Origin: Bacteroidetes bacterium UBA1941
GTDB lineage: Bacteria; Bacteroidota; Bacteroidia; Chitinophagales; LD1
Assembly (NCBI GenBank): GCA_002336805.1
Contig: DDEZ01000012.1
Location: forward strand, 716,676 to 780,675
Length of the DNA: 64,000 nucleotides
Reading direction: 5' to 3'
The notes beneath the pieces are model-generated. The model was given only the letters and a program-made list of their open reading frames with translations. It was not told the DNA's origin and ran no database searches. Within the stretch, counting starts at the first letter, position 1; each line of letters begins with the position of its first letter. The position numbers and the translations under genes are program-made. Shown one piece after another: positions 27,271 through 36,054 of this stretch.

Positions 27271-27315
27271 AAAAAGGCGGGATCAGATCATCGCATGATT
27301 CCCCGATTCCGCCTT
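27271..27315 (-). terminator. Terminator/attenuator upstream of the OmpP1-like gene
   Basis: AAGGCGGGATC (27274-27284) pairs with GATTCCGCCTT (27305-27315), including one G-U pair. On the minus strand it ends in CCTTTTTAG. It follows the low-complexity gene (stop 27347) and ends 23 bases before the porin ATG, so either the porin promoter overlaps the hairpin or the hairpin attenuates read-through. Confidence 0.7.
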
Positions 27316-27346
27316 ACGATCTTTAAATTTCTATAGTCAGCCAGTT

Positions 27347-28696
27347 TTAATGCCTGCCGCCGCCATGGCCACCACCACCACTAAATCCACCACCACTATG
27401 ACCGCCGCCACCGCTGAATCCGCCACCACCACGGCTACCACCGCCACCGAAGCCGCCACCATTGCTGAAGCCGCCACGATTGCCACCATTGTATCCTCCT
27501 CCGTTATTGAAACCACCACGATTGCCGCCGCCTTCAAATGATCTTGGCTGTGTATTCATACGTGGTTGAGACTGTTGGTACCCTCTCTGCTCCATATTGC
27601 CGCGTGCCTCGCCGCGATATTGCGGTTGATTATTATTGTACTGACGGTTTTCATTCTGATAACCGCGCTCCTGCCGTGGCTGATCTATGCCCCTGTTGCC
27701 ATTGGTCATGGTCTGACGGTCAAGCTGACGATCACCTCCGCGCTGGATATTGTTATTATTCCTGTCTGCGCCGCGATTGATCTGCTGATCATTTGCCCTG
27801 TTATATGGCCTGTCATCGCGGCTCATTGTTTCCCTGCCGCTACGGTTACTGTTATTATCAAATGATCTGCCGCCATTTGGATTTGCTACTCCATCCTTAT
27901 GATAGTTGGTTATAGCACGGCCTACGTTGTTATTGGTAGTATTATTGCCCATGGTCGCAGACCTATGGCGCGGGCCGTAGTGATTAGAGTTTCCTGCCCA
28001 GCCATGGTAGCCATAGTCATAGTACCCGTGCCCGTAGCCGTAGCCACCCCAGCCACCGTAGCCCCAGCCGCGGCCATAGCCATATCCATAGTAACCGGTA
28101 TACCACGGGCTATACCAGCCGCCATAGCCATAGCCGAGGCCAAAGCCACCATAGCCCCAGCCCATGCCATAGCCATATCCGAAACCAAAGCTGCTGTAAT
28201 AAGGGCTGTACCAGCTGCTGTAGTACGGGCTGTAGCCAAAACCAGAAGAGTAATATGGTGATCCCCAATAGTAGTATGGAGAATACCAATCGTCATAATA
28301 GCTCAAGGAGTAGCCTGGTGAATAGTATCTGCGCAGACGGGTAGTATAATTATAGCTATCGTCGTCCCAGTATTCATCTCCGGAGTAGGCATCGCTATAG
28401 GTATTGCTATTATAGGTACCGCTGTTGCTGCTGCTGTAGTTGCCTGCATCAGCGTTATAGCTTTGACTAGAGGTAGAACTGTTGCTATAGCCGTCATTGC
28501 GGTCAGCAGGCTGTTGTTGCTGCTGCTGTTGGCTATTGTTATTATCCTGATTGTTATACTGCTGCTGGTAGTCCTGATTAGAGTTTCCACGGTTACTCTT
28601 AGGGTCATAGTACACGTCATCGCTCTGCGCGAAGACTGTACTGGTAGACAGCATACTGAATAGCAGGGTCACAAAAAATATTTTGCTGCGTGACAT
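27347..28696 (-). CDS. Low-complexity secreted protein rich in Asn/Gln, Tyr/Gly and Gly
   Basis: 449 residues from the ATG at 28696; a 14-codon upstream extension precedes the signal peptide and was rejected. Signal peptide 1-24 (ending TSTVFAQ). Three zones follow: Asn/Gln/Ser-rich (about 25-105, with a run of seven Gln), Tyr/Gly/Ser/Trp-rich with YYS and GYGYG repeats (about 115-245), and Asn/Arg/Gln-rich passing into a Gly/Phe/His tail (GGGGFSGGGG). No catalytic domain. Composition resembles prion-like or adhesive proteins; similar low-complexity exported proteins occur in Bacteroidota without known function. No T9SS domain. Confidence 0.75.
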   Translation of the reverse strand: MSRSKIFFVTLLFSMLSTSTVFAQSDDVYYDPKSNRGNSNQDYQQQYNNQDNNNSQQQQQQQPADRNDGYSNSSTSSQSYNADAGNYSSSNSGTYNSNTYSDAYSGDEYWDDDSYNYTTRLRRYYSPGYSLSYYDDWYSPYYYWGSPYYSSGFGYSPYYSSWYSPYYSSFGFGYGYGMGWGYGGFGLGYGYGGWYSPWYTGYYGYGYGRGWGYGGWGGYGYGHGYYDYGYHGWAGNSNHYGPRHRSATMGNNTTNNNVGRAITNYHKDGVANPNGGRSFDNNSNRSGRETMSRDDRPYNRANDQQINRGADRNNNNIQRGGDRQLDRQTMTNGNRGIDQPRQERGYQNENRQYNNNQPQYRGEARGNMEQRGYQQSQPRMNTQPRSFEGGGNRGGFNNGGGYNGGNRGGFSNGGGFGGGGSRGGGGFSGGGGHSGGGFSGGGGHGGGRH

Positions 28697-29040
28697 GATC
28701 TTTATTGTTGTAGTTGTATAGACAAAGTTACTCCACATTGGTTTAAAATCCTTGATTTTGCTATATTGGTGGCATATTTAACAGAGCAAATGCTATACCA
28801 CACGATCGCTTTTTTAGTTGTCTTAACAACCACCATTTACGTGGTGCCGCGACCTCGTGTGTCATTTCAGCCTACGGCATCTGGCAGCCCCACCGGCCGA
28901 AAATCCTGATGTACAGCCCGAAATGACGTTTTCTCTCTATTTTGCGCCACATTTCTTAGAGATAACTCACATATCGCCGTGCGTATAACGCAGCATAGCG
29001 ACAGAAATTATAACCGCGTTAAATAAACATAAAAGACAAA
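28697..29040. other. Divergent intergenic region between the low-complexity gene and proS
   Basis: 344 bp without a credible gene. It holds the -7 box of the minus-strand gene (28723-28730) and, for proS, only imperfect matches such as CTATTTTG near 28938. A small inverted repeat, CACCA-N6-TGGTG (28831-28846), is present. No tRNA-like or T-box-like element was seen. Confidence 0.5.
28723..28730 (-). promoter_or_regulatory. -7 box TAACTTTG of the low-complexity gene
   Basis: Exact TAnnTTTG match on the minus strand; the predicted leader is about 20-24 nt to the ATG at 28696. This supports that start over the upstream in-frame extension. No TTTG at -33. Confidence 0.45.
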
Positions 29041-30513
29041 ATGGCTAAAGAAATAACAAGCAGGCAGGAAGACTACTCTAAGTGGTACAACGATCTGGTA
29101 CTGAAAAGCGGCATGGCCGATTACTCTCCGGTCCGTGGCTGCATGGTGATCCGTCCATATGGCTTTGGCATCTGGGAGCGGATGCAGGCTGCGCTGGACA
29201 AGATGTTTAAAGACACCGGTCACGTCAATGCTTACTTCCCCCTGCTGATACCTAAGAGCTTCCTCAGCAAAGAGGCGGCTCACGTAGAAGGCTTCGCCAA
29301 AGAATGCGCCGTAGTGACACACTACCGCCTCAAGAACGATCCTGATGGCAAAGGCGTGATAGTAGACCCTGAGGCCAAGCTCGAAGAGGAACTGATCATA
29401 CGCCCCACTTCAGAGACCATCATCTGGAATCAATATAAGAACTGGATACAATCCTACCGTGACCTGCCACTGCTCATCAATCAGTGGGCAAACGTAATGC
29501 GCTGGGAGATGCGTACGCGCCTCTTCCTCCGTACAGCAGAGTTTCTCTGGCAGGAGGGCCACACAGCTCACTCCACAGCCCAGGAGGCTATAGAGGAGAC
29601 TGAGCGTATGCTGGAGGTGTATGCACACTTTGCCGAGACCTATATGGCGCTGCCGGTGATCCGCGGCCGCAAGAGCCCCAACGAGCGCTTTGCCGGTGCA
29701 GTGGAGACCTACTGTATAGAGGCGATGATGCAGGATGGACAGGCGCTGCAGGCTGGCACGTCCCACTTCCTGGGTCAGAATTTCGCTAAGGCATTTGATG
29801 TGCAGTTTCTCAATAAGGAAGGCAAGCAAGAGCACGTATGGGCCACCTCATGGGGAGTCTCTACACGCCTCATCGGAGCACTCATCATGGCGCATAGCGA
29901 TGATGATGGCCTAGTACTGCCGCCAAAGCTGGCTCCGCTGCAGGTGGTGATAGTACCGATCCACAAGGGCGCCGAAGACCTCAATAAGATCTATGACAAA
30001 ATGAAGCCACTGCTGGACGAGCTGAAGAAGCGTGGCATCTCTGCCAAGTTTGACGATGATGACCAGAAGCGTCCGGGCTTTAAGTTTGCCGAGTACGAGA
30101 TGCGCGGTGTGCCGGTGCGCCTGGCTATGGGTATGCGCGACTATGAGGCCAATACTGTAGAGGTAGCGCGCCGCGATACCAAGGAGAAGGGCACCGTATC
30201 ATTTGAAGGCATCGCAGATCATATAGACAACCTGCTCAATGACATCCAGCAGAATATGTACAACAAGGCGCTCGCCTTCCGCGAGAGCCATATACGCAAG
30301 GCTGAAACATGGGATGAATTCCTGAAACTGATAGAGGAGCCAGGCTTCATATCGGCGCACTGGGATGGCAGCCCTGAGACTGAGGAGAAGATCAAAGAAC
30401 TGACCAAAGCCACCATTCGCTGCATACCGCTAAACAATGCACAGGAGGAGGGCAAGTGCATTTTCTCCGGCGCACCTTCAAAGGAGCGCGTCATCTTTGC
30501 GAGAGCATACTAA
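29041..30513 (+). CDS. proS: Proline--tRNA ligase (eukaryote/archaeon-type)
   Basis: Class II aminoacyl-tRNA synthetase that charges tRNA-Pro. It has 490 residues and is the short form without the bacterial editing (INS) domain. It begins MAKEITSRQEDYSKWYNDL and has GCMVIRPYGFGIWE, class II motif 2 in RWEMRTRLFLRTAEFLWQEG, and motif 3 near the GLVLPPKLAPLQVVIVPI anticodon-domain boundary. The C-terminal zinc-binding-like domain ends in Tyr (FARAY), which is characteristic of this subtype. A strong terminator follows. Confidence 0.97.
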   Translation: MAKEITSRQEDYSKWYNDLVLKSGMADYSPVRGCMVIRPYGFGIWERMQAALDKMFKDTGHVNAYFPLLIPKSFLSKEAAHVEGFAKECAVVTHYRLKNDPDGKGVIVDPEAKLEEELIIRPTSETIIWNQYKNWIQSYRDLPLLINQWANVMRWEMRTRLFLRTAEFLWQEGHTAHSTAQEAIEETERMLEVYAHFAETYMALPVIRGRKSPNERFAGAVETYCIEAMMQDGQALQAGTSHFLGQNFAKAFDVQFLNKEGKQEHVWATSWGVSTRLIGALIMAHSDDDGLVLPPKLAPLQVVIVPIHKGAEDLNKIYDKMKPLLDELKKRGISAKFDDDDQKRPGFKFAEYEMRGVPVRLAMGMRDYEANTVEVARRDTKEKGTVSFEGIADHIDNLLNDIQQNMYNKALAFRESHIRKAETWDEFLKLIEEPGFISAHWDGSPETEEKIKELTKATIRCIPLNNAQEEGKCIFSGAPSKERVIFARAY

Positions 30514-30535
30514 TACGCTTTCCAATATTATACAG

Positions 30536-30563
30536 GAGCCGCGCTTGTCGCGGCTCTTTTTTT
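30536..30563 (+). terminator. proS terminator
   Basis: Perfect 8-bp stem GAGCCGCG (30536-30543)/CGCGGCTC (30549-30556), loop CTTGT, then seven T. Confidence 0.92.
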
Positions 30564-30599
30564 CACAAAAGTGCTGTACATCATCACTATTTCTTTCAC

Positions 30600-30607
30600 T
30601 AAGTTTG
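30600..30607 (+). promoter_or_regulatory. -7 box TAAGTTTG abutting the CDF transporter start
   Basis: Exact TAnnTTTG match ending 4 bases before the GTG at 30612. It implies either a leaderless message starting at GTG or translation from the ATG at 30654 with a leader of about 40 nt. Confidence 0.5.
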
Positions 30608-30611
30608 CCCC

Positions 30612-31637
30612 GTGCAAGACAACAGAGAGAAAAGCATTCTAAGGATACAGCAGATGGCTGTGGTGCTCGGAGTGTTTATCATGATGGTGAAGTTTGCAGC
30701 GTATTACTTCACACACTCCAATACGATCCTCACAGATGCACTGGAGGCTATCGTCAATATCGTAGCCGGCGCCTTTGCCCTCTACAGCCTCTTCCTCTCT
30801 GCCAAGCCTAAAGACCTGGACCACCCATACGGTCACGGCAAAATTGAATTTTTATCAGCAGGATTTGAGGGGGTGCTCATCCTAATCGCTTCACTACTGA
30901 TCGTATGGAAGGCTATACTCGGCTTCGTCCATCCTGAGCCTGTGGCGCATATGGAGGCCGGCGCGGCGCTGATCGTAGTGACTGGCCTGGGCAATTTCTT
31001 TCTGGGCCTATACCTGGAGCGTAAGGCCAAAATCTATCGCTCACTGATACTCGAGGCTGATGGCAAACACCTGCAGACAGATGGCTACATCTCGCTGGGC
31101 ATTCTGATAGGTGTGGTGGTGATCTGGCTCACAGATATGCCGGTGCTGGATAATGTTTTTGCTATCCTGGCCGGCCTCTATGTCTCTATCACGGGCTACA
31201 AACTGGTACGCAAATCCCTGCAGGGTATCATGGATGAGACCGATGCCGACATCATCAACCCGATAGTGGCCGATCTCAATCAGCACCGCCGCGACCCATG
31301 GATAGACGTGCACAACCTCCGCGTGATACAATATGGCAGCACCCTGCATATAGACTGCCATGTGACCATGCCTTGGTATTATACCCTGGAGCAGACACAC
31401 ACACAGATAGATGATGTGGCCGAGCTGATCAATACCCACAGCGAATACCCTGTGGAGGTCTTCATACATCCGGACCCATGCCTGCCCACCAGCTGCCCGC
31501 TCTGCCTGATGAAAGACTGCAAGGTGCGCCAGCATCCGTTTGAGAAAAAGGTCGAATGGAATTTTGACAATGCGATCGTAAACCGTAAGCATCAGCTCCG
31601 TGAGATACACGGGATCTTTGACGAAAAGAAAGGCTGA
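30612..31637 (+). CDS. Cation diffusion facilitator (CDF) family transporter
   Basis: Proton-coupled efflux of divalent metal ions (Zn, Fe, Co or Mn) across the inner membrane. It has 341 residues from GTG 30612 (MQDNREKSILRIQQMAVV); starting at the ATG 14 codons later would trim the N-terminal helix that homologues keep. There are six TMs in the first about 210 residues, with metal-site Asp residues in ILTDALEAIVNI and VLDNVFAI and the DHPYGHGKIEF loop. The cytoplasmic domain is followed by a Cys/His-rich tail (DPCLPTSCPLCLMKDC, QHPF) of the kind seen in Bacteroidota CDFs, possibly a metal sensor. Metal specificity unknown. Confidence 0.93.
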   Translation: MQDNREKSILRIQQMAVVLGVFIMMVKFAAYYFTHSNTILTDALEAIVNIVAGAFALYSLFLSAKPKDLDHPYGHGKIEFLSAGFEGVLILIASLLIVWKAILGFVHPEPVAHMEAGAALIVVTGLGNFFLGLYLERKAKIYRSLILEADGKHLQTDGYISLGILIGVVVIWLTDMPVLDNVFAILAGLYVSITGYKLVRKSLQGIMDETDADIINPIVADLNQHRRDPWIDVHNLRVIQYGSTLHIDCHVTMPWYYTLEQTHTQIDDVAELINTHSEYPVEVFIHPDPCLPTSCPLCLMKDCKVRQHPFEKKVEWNFDNAIVNRKHQLREIHGIFDEKKG

Positions 31638-31644
31638 GTTTCTA

Positions 31645-32556
31645 CTAGATGATATATGACTGGCCCTCTATAGCCAGTTCGGTATTAGTGAATACCTCTT
31701 TACACTCCGCGAGCAGCGGCGCCAGATCTTCGTAGCGAGCTGAGTAGTGGCCTACGATCAGTTTGCCGGCATTTGCTTTGAGTGCGATAGTAGCCGCCTC
31801 TGTAGTAGTGGAGTGCATGGTCTCCGCCGCACGTTCCCTGTGCATATTGACGAAAGTCGCCTCATGGTACAGCACACTGACTCCCTGTATCTGATCCAGG
31901 AAGGTCTCCGTGTAAACCGTATCCGTGCAGAAAGCATAACTCCGTGCCGGAGCAGGGTCAGTGGTCAGGTCATGATTGGCTATCACGGAGCCATCAGGCA
32001 TAGTATAGTCTGCCCCTTGTTTTATCTTGCCTATCTCGCTCACAGGTATCTCATGCAGCGCGATCTTCTCAGGCAGTATTTTTCGTTGCCCCGGTTTCTC
32101 GCGAAAGAGATAACCAGTGGTCGGTATCCTGTGTCGTAGTATGATGCTCTCTACAGTCAGCTGGCTATTCTCATAGACCACCTGCGGCCTGTCATCAGTC
32201 ACTATGTGAAACTCTATAGGGTAGCGTAACTGCGTCTGCGCATAGGTGAAGTGCGCACGCACGATCTCCTCTATACCTTTCGGTCCATGTATATGAAGGG
32301 TATGCTCGCGGTAGTTGAGGTTGAATGAAGTGATCAGGCCCATGAGGCCAAAGAAATGATCGCCGTGCAGATGCGTGATGAAAATATGATCCAGGCGGCC
32401 ACGCTTGATATTATATCGCGCCATCTGCATCTGGGTACCCTCACCACAGTCCAGCAGAAAGCCATCGCCGTTGTAATTCAGAAAATGGGAAGTGGGGTGC
32501 CGGTCATAGGCGGGTATGGCGCCATTGCTGCCCAGTATTGTCAGCTCAAAATGCAT
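31645..32556 (-). CDS. rnz: Ribonuclease Z
   Basis: Metallo-beta-lactamase-fold endonuclease that matures the 3' ends of tRNA precursors. It has 303 residues, the short form. It starts MHFELTILGSNGAIPAYDRHPTS and has the zinc motif ITHLHGDHFFGL, the flexible exosite arm region (about 155-210), CTDTVYTETF and the C-terminal KLIVGHYSARYEDL. Start is ATG at 32556. It lies 12 bp after the STAS gene on the same strand, so the two are probably cotranscribed. Confidence 0.96.
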   Translation of the reverse strand: MHFELTILGSNGAIPAYDRHPTSHFLNYNGDGFLLDCGEGTQMQMARYNIKRGRLDHIFITHLHGDHFFGLMGLITSFNLNYREHTLHIHGPKGIEEIVRAHFTYAQTQLRYPIEFHIVTDDRPQVVYENSQLTVESIILRHRIPTTGYLFREKPGQRKILPEKIALHEIPVSEIGKIKQGADYTMPDGSVIANHDLTTDPAPARSYAFCTDTVYTETFLDQIQGVSVLYHEATFVNMHRERAAETMHSTTTEAATIALKANAGKLIVGHYSARYEDLAPLLAECKEVFTNTELAIEGQSYII

Positions 32557-32568
32557 GCGCCGTAGTTT

Positions 32569-32937
32569 TTAGCCTCTCAGGTCTCTGTCCAGCTCCTCCA
32601 TCATCACAAAGTCTATCGACTCGGCCAGTGTAGGCACGATATTGAGGATAGATTCCAACTGCGATATCTTGATCAGTTTCTGGATATGCGTATTGAGATT
32701 GGTCAGTACAAAAGTGCCACCGGATTCTTTGCTCAGGCGGTTGCCCACCAGGAGCGCACTCAGGCCCGAAGAGTCTACGAACTGCACAGGAGAGAGGTCA
32801 AGGATGATATTCTTAAATCCCTCTGTATGCAGCATCACGAGCTCAGACTTCAGCAGCGGCGCAAAATTACTGAGCAGTTTCTCCTCATCTATTTTCAATA
32901 CACAGAACCGCTCTCTTTTGTCAATGGAAAATTTCAT
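32569..32937 (-). CDS. STAS domain protein (anti-sigma factor antagonist-like)
   Basis: 122 residues, a single STAS domain. The segment IILDLSPVQFVDSSGLSALLV contains the Asp-Ser-Ser motif whose Ser is phosphorylated in SpoIIAA/RsbV-type proteins. Such proteins relieve an anti-sigma kinase by partner switching, but no RsbW-like kinase or sigma factor gene is adjacent. Its pairing with rnz is recurrent in Bacteroidota as far as I recall. Start ATG at 32937. The C-terminus is acidic (MMEELDRDLRG). Confidence 0.9.
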   Translation of the reverse strand: MKFSIDKRERFCVLKIDEEKLLSNFAPLLKSELVMLHTEGFKNIILDLSPVQFVDSSGLSALLVGNRLSKESGGTFVLTNLNTHIQKLIKISQLESILNIVPTLAESIDFVMMEELDRDLRG

Positions 32938-33411
32938 GGCTTGAGTTTATAGAGTACTAATCTAGGGTTTGTGTCGAAAAATAAATAAAAATCTCTATGA
33001 AATGTAAAATGCAACAGATTTTTCCGCTCTGACGGATCTTTCTGTCTTCTTCCCTTGTATACTAGTGTATCGCACCGCCGTCAAATCCAACTTAAACTCA
33101 GCACTTGGCGTCTGTATTAAAAAAGCTCCGTATCCACGTGGAGCGGGTACATTTTGACGCTACGGTGACAAACCATATACCTCAAAATGCTTACATTTAT
33201 CCAAGGCATGACAATAAACCCGGCTCCTGTGCGCCTTATAGCTATTGACGCAGGATAAATACAGGTTTAAATTATAAGGAAAAGGCCCGGATAGCGTTTA
33301 ATAGGCGAACCCAGGAGTTTAATACTGGTTACATAGCCAATAAAACACAAAATCCGGTCTGGCCATTTTGGCAGAAAAACTAGTTGGTTCAGTATTTGAA
33401 ATTAAGATAAC
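32938..33411. other. Intergenic region upstream of clpC
   Basis: 474 bp between divergent genes with no credible ORF. It contains a minus-strand hairpin with T-run (33119-33144) and several short inverted repeats, but no perfect TTTG/TAnnTTTG pair in front of clpC. A long clpC leader or a small RNA is possible; nothing recognised. Confidence 0.5.
33119..33144 (-). terminator. Orphan terminator-like hairpin upstream of clpC
   Basis: GCTCC (33125-33129)/GGAGC (33140-33144) stem; on the minus strand it is followed by TTTTTT. It contains the palindrome TCCACGTGGA. No gene precedes it on that strand, so it could end an unannotated small RNA or antisense leader transcript. The stem is only five pairs. 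Confidence 0.3.
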
Positions 33412-35973
33412 ATGGAAGCAAAATTTTCACCGAAAGTCAAGGAGGTCATCTCCTACAGCCGCGAGGAGGCGCTCAGGCTCGGTCATGACTTTATAGGCAT
33501 AGAGCACCTGCTGCTCGGCCTGATCCGCGAGGGTGAGGGACTCGCTATCAAGACCCTCAAATCACTACAGGTAGACCCTGTGATGCTCCGCAAGCTGGTA
33601 GAAGACTCGATCAAGGATAAAGTATCTAAGACCGTGTACAATCCCAACTCACTGCCGCTCACCAAACAGGCAGAGAAAGTGCTGAAGATCACGGTGCTCG
33701 AGGCCAAGGTCATGAAAAGTGACGTGATAGGTACTGAGCACCTCATGCTCTCTATCCTGAAAAACAAAGATAATATCGTGACCCAGATCCTGGCGCAGCA
33801 TGATGTAGACTATGACGTCTTCAAGTCTGAGTTGGAGCTGGTACAAAACGACATCAAAGACACCCCGCGCTCTGAGCTCCCTGGTGATGGATCTGATGAA
33901 GATCCATATGAGGATGACAAGGGCCGTGGCAGTTTTGGCAGCCAGCCATCTGCCAAAAAGCCGGGTAATACCAAGTCTAAGACCCCTGTACTGGACAACT
34001 TTGGCCGTGACGTGACAGCTGCAGCTGAAGAGGGCACACTGGACCCGATAGTAGGCCGTGAGGCTGAGATCGAGCGCGTGAGCCAGATCCTGAGCCGCCG
34101 CAAGAAGAATAACCCGATCCTGATAGGTGAGCCGGGTGTGGGCAAGACTGCCGTAGTGGAAGGCCTCGCCCTCCGCATCATACAGAAAAAAGTAAGCCGC
34201 GTACTCTTTGGTAAGCGTATCGTGATGCTGGATATGGCTGCTCTCGTGGCCGGTACTAAGTACCGCGGCCAGTTTGAGGAGCGTATGAAGGCTATCATGA
34301 CCGAGCTGGAAAAAAACCGCGACGTGATCCTCTTTATAGATGAGATACACACTATAGTAGGTGCGGGTGGCGCTACGGGTTCGCTCGATGCGTCGAATAT
34401 CTTCAAGCCAGCTTTGGCCCGTGGTGAACTGCAGTGCATCGGCGCCTCTACGCTGGACGAGTACCGCCAGTATATAGAGAAGGATGGTGCACTGGACCGT
34501 CGCTTCCAGAAGGTGATCATAGATCCGCCATCTCCAGATGAGACGGTGCAGATCCTAACCAATATTAAACCGAAGTACGAAGAGTACCACAGTGTAGAAT
34601 ATTCTAATGATGCGATCCAGGCTTGTGTGAAGCTCTCTGGCCGCTATATCACTGATCGCTTCTTCCCTGACAAGGCGATAGACGTGCTGGATGAAGTAGG
34701 TGCACGCGTGCATCTCAAGAATATCCACGTACCAAAGAATATCACTGAGCTGGAGAAAGCTGTAGAGGATATCAAGACAGAAAAGAATCAGGTAGTAAAG
34801 TCTCAGAAATATGAAGAGGCTGCCCGCCTGCGCGACAGGGAAAAGAACCTGCTCGAAGAGCTGGAGAAAGCTAAAAACCTCTGGGAGGAAGACTCAAAGA
34901 ATGCCCGCTATCCTGTAGGTGAAGAAGATATCGCTGAGGTGGTAGCCATGATGACAGGTATACCAGTGAGCAAGGTGGCGCAAACCGAAGGCTCGAAACT
35001 GCTCAGCATGGGCACCGAGCTGCAAGGCGCAGTGATAGGCCAGGACGAGGCGGTGACCAAGATCGTGAAAGCGATCCAGCGTAACCGTGTAGGCCTGAAG
35101 GATCCAAGAAAGCCTATCGGCACATTCATCTTCCTCGGACCTACAGGTGTAGGTAAGACAGAGCTGGCGAAAGCAATAGCCCGCTACATGTTTGACTCAG
35201 AGGAGGCGCTGATACGCATCGATATGAGTGAATACATGGAGAAATTCTCCGTATCACGCCTCGTAGGTGCGCCTCCGGGATATGTGGGATATGAAGAGGG
35301 TGGCCAGCTGACTGAGAAGGTACGCCGCAAGCCATACTCTGTGGTGCTGCTCGATGAGATAGAAAAAGCCCACCCTGATGTGTTCAATATCCTCCTGCAG
35401 GTGTTTGACGATGGTATACTGACAGATAGCCTTGGTCGCAAGGTAGACTTCAAGAATACACTCATCATCATGACATCTAATATAGGTGCACGTGACCTCA
35501 AAGACTTCGGTGCGGGTGTGGGTTTTGCCACACAGACCAGGACTGAGAATAGCGACGAGATGTCTAAGAATGTCATCTCTAAGGCGCTCAAGAGAACTTT
35601 CTCTCCGGAGTTTCTAAACCGTATCGACGATGTGGTGATCTTCAACTCTCTGGAGAAGAAGTCCATCTTCAAGATCATAGATATCGCACTGAAGGATGTA
35701 GTAGGCCGTCTGCTTACCCTCGGCTACGAGATCAAACTGACTGATGAGGCTAAGGAGTTTCTGGTGGACAAAGGTTACGATCCCGCATTTGGTGCGCGTC
35801 CGCTGCATAGGGCTATACAGAAATATGTGGAAGACCCGCTGGCCGAAGAGATACTCCGCGCCAATGCTAAACCGGGAGACATATTCACGGTAGACTATGA
35901 CAAGGAGGCCCAGACGCTCAGGATCTCGCATAAGACGCCAAAGAAAAAGGCAGAAACGCAGACAGGAGAATAA
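33412..35973 (+). CDS. clpC: ATP-dependent Clp protease ATP-binding subunit ClpC
   Basis: Hsp100 unfoldase that feeds substrates to ClpP. It has 853 residues: a double Clp-N domain (about 1-145, with GIEHLLLGLIREGEG and GTEHLMLSILK), AAA1 with Walker A GEPGVGKT and Walker B ILFIDEIH, a UVR-like middle coil (about 450-490, QKYEEAARLRDREKN) that distinguishes ClpC from ClpA/B, and AAA2 with GPTGVGKT and VVLLDEIEKAHPDV. A linker of about 35 acidic residues joins Clp-N to AAA1. ATG start at 33412 after a 474-bp intergenic region; a terminator follows. clpP is not in the window. Confidence 0.97.
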   Translation: MEAKFSPKVKEVISYSREEALRLGHDFIGIEHLLLGLIREGEGLAIKTLKSLQVDPVMLRKLVEDSIKDKVSKTVYNPNSLPLTKQAEKVLKITVLEAKVMKSDVIGTEHLMLSILKNKDNIVTQILAQHDVDYDVFKSELELVQNDIKDTPRSELPGDGSDEDPYEDDKGRGSFGSQPSAKKPGNTKSKTPVLDNFGRDVTAAAEEGTLDPIVGREAEIERVSQILSRRKKNNPILIGEPGVGKTAVVEGLALRIIQKKVSRVLFGKRIVMLDMAALVAGTKYRGQFEERMKAIMTELEKNRDVILFIDEIHTIVGAGGATGSLDASNIFKPALARGELQCIGASTLDEYRQYIEKDGALDRRFQKVIIDPPSPDETVQILTNIKPKYEEYHSVEYSNDAIQACVKLSGRYITDRFFPDKAIDVLDEVGARVHLKNIHVPKNITELEKAVEDIKTEKNQVVKSQKYEEAARLRDREKNLLEELEKAKNLWEEDSKNARYPVGEEDIAEVVAMMTGIPVSKVAQTEGSKLLSMGTELQGAVIGQDEAVTKIVKAIQRNRVGLKDPRKPIGTFIFLGPTGVGKTELAKAIARYMFDSEEALIRIDMSEYMEKFSVSRLVGAPPGYVGYEEGGQLTEKVRRKPYSVVLLDEIEKAHPDVFNILLQVFDDGILTDSLGRKVDFKNTLIIMTSNIGARDLKDFGAGVGFATQTRTENSDEMSKNVISKALKRTFSPEFLNRIDDVVIFNSLEKKSIFKIIDIALKDVVGRLLTLGYEIKLTDEAKEFLVDKGYDPAFGARPLHRAIQKYVEDPLAEEILRANAKPGDIFTVDYDKEAQTLRISHKTPKKKAETQTGE

Positions 35974-35999
35974 ATTCTGCTGCAGATCATAATAATATG

Positions 36000-36028
36000 A
36001 GCCCGGTCATGTGCCGGGCTTATTTTTT
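36000..36028 (+). terminator. clpC terminator
   Basis: AGCCCGG (36000-36006)/CCGGGCT (36014-36020) stem followed by TATTTTTT. Confidence 0.88.
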
Positions 36029-36033
36029 GGTAC

Positions 36034-36041
36034 TAATTTTG
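36034..36041 (+). promoter_or_regulatory. -7 box TAATTTTG upstream of the 36055 gene
   Basis: Exact TAnnTTTG match; the predicted leader is under 10 nt. No TTTG at the expected -33 position. Confidence 0.4.
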
Positions 36042-36054
36042 ACATCCGCACGTC

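Noticed and set aside
27337..28663. Long Ala/Val/Thr-rich frames overlapping the low-complexity gene on both strands
   Set aside because: They arise from the repetitive codons of the Gly/Tyr/Asn-rich gene; only the minus-strand frame with a signal peptide is credible.
28697..29040. T-box or tRNA-like leader of proS
   Set aside because: No specifier or antiterminator elements were seen, and T-boxes are not typical of this phylum.
32938..33411. Possible structured RNA gene such as 6S RNA upstream of clpC
   Set aside because: No long imperfect hairpin with a central bubble could be traced by eye; only short inverted repeats.
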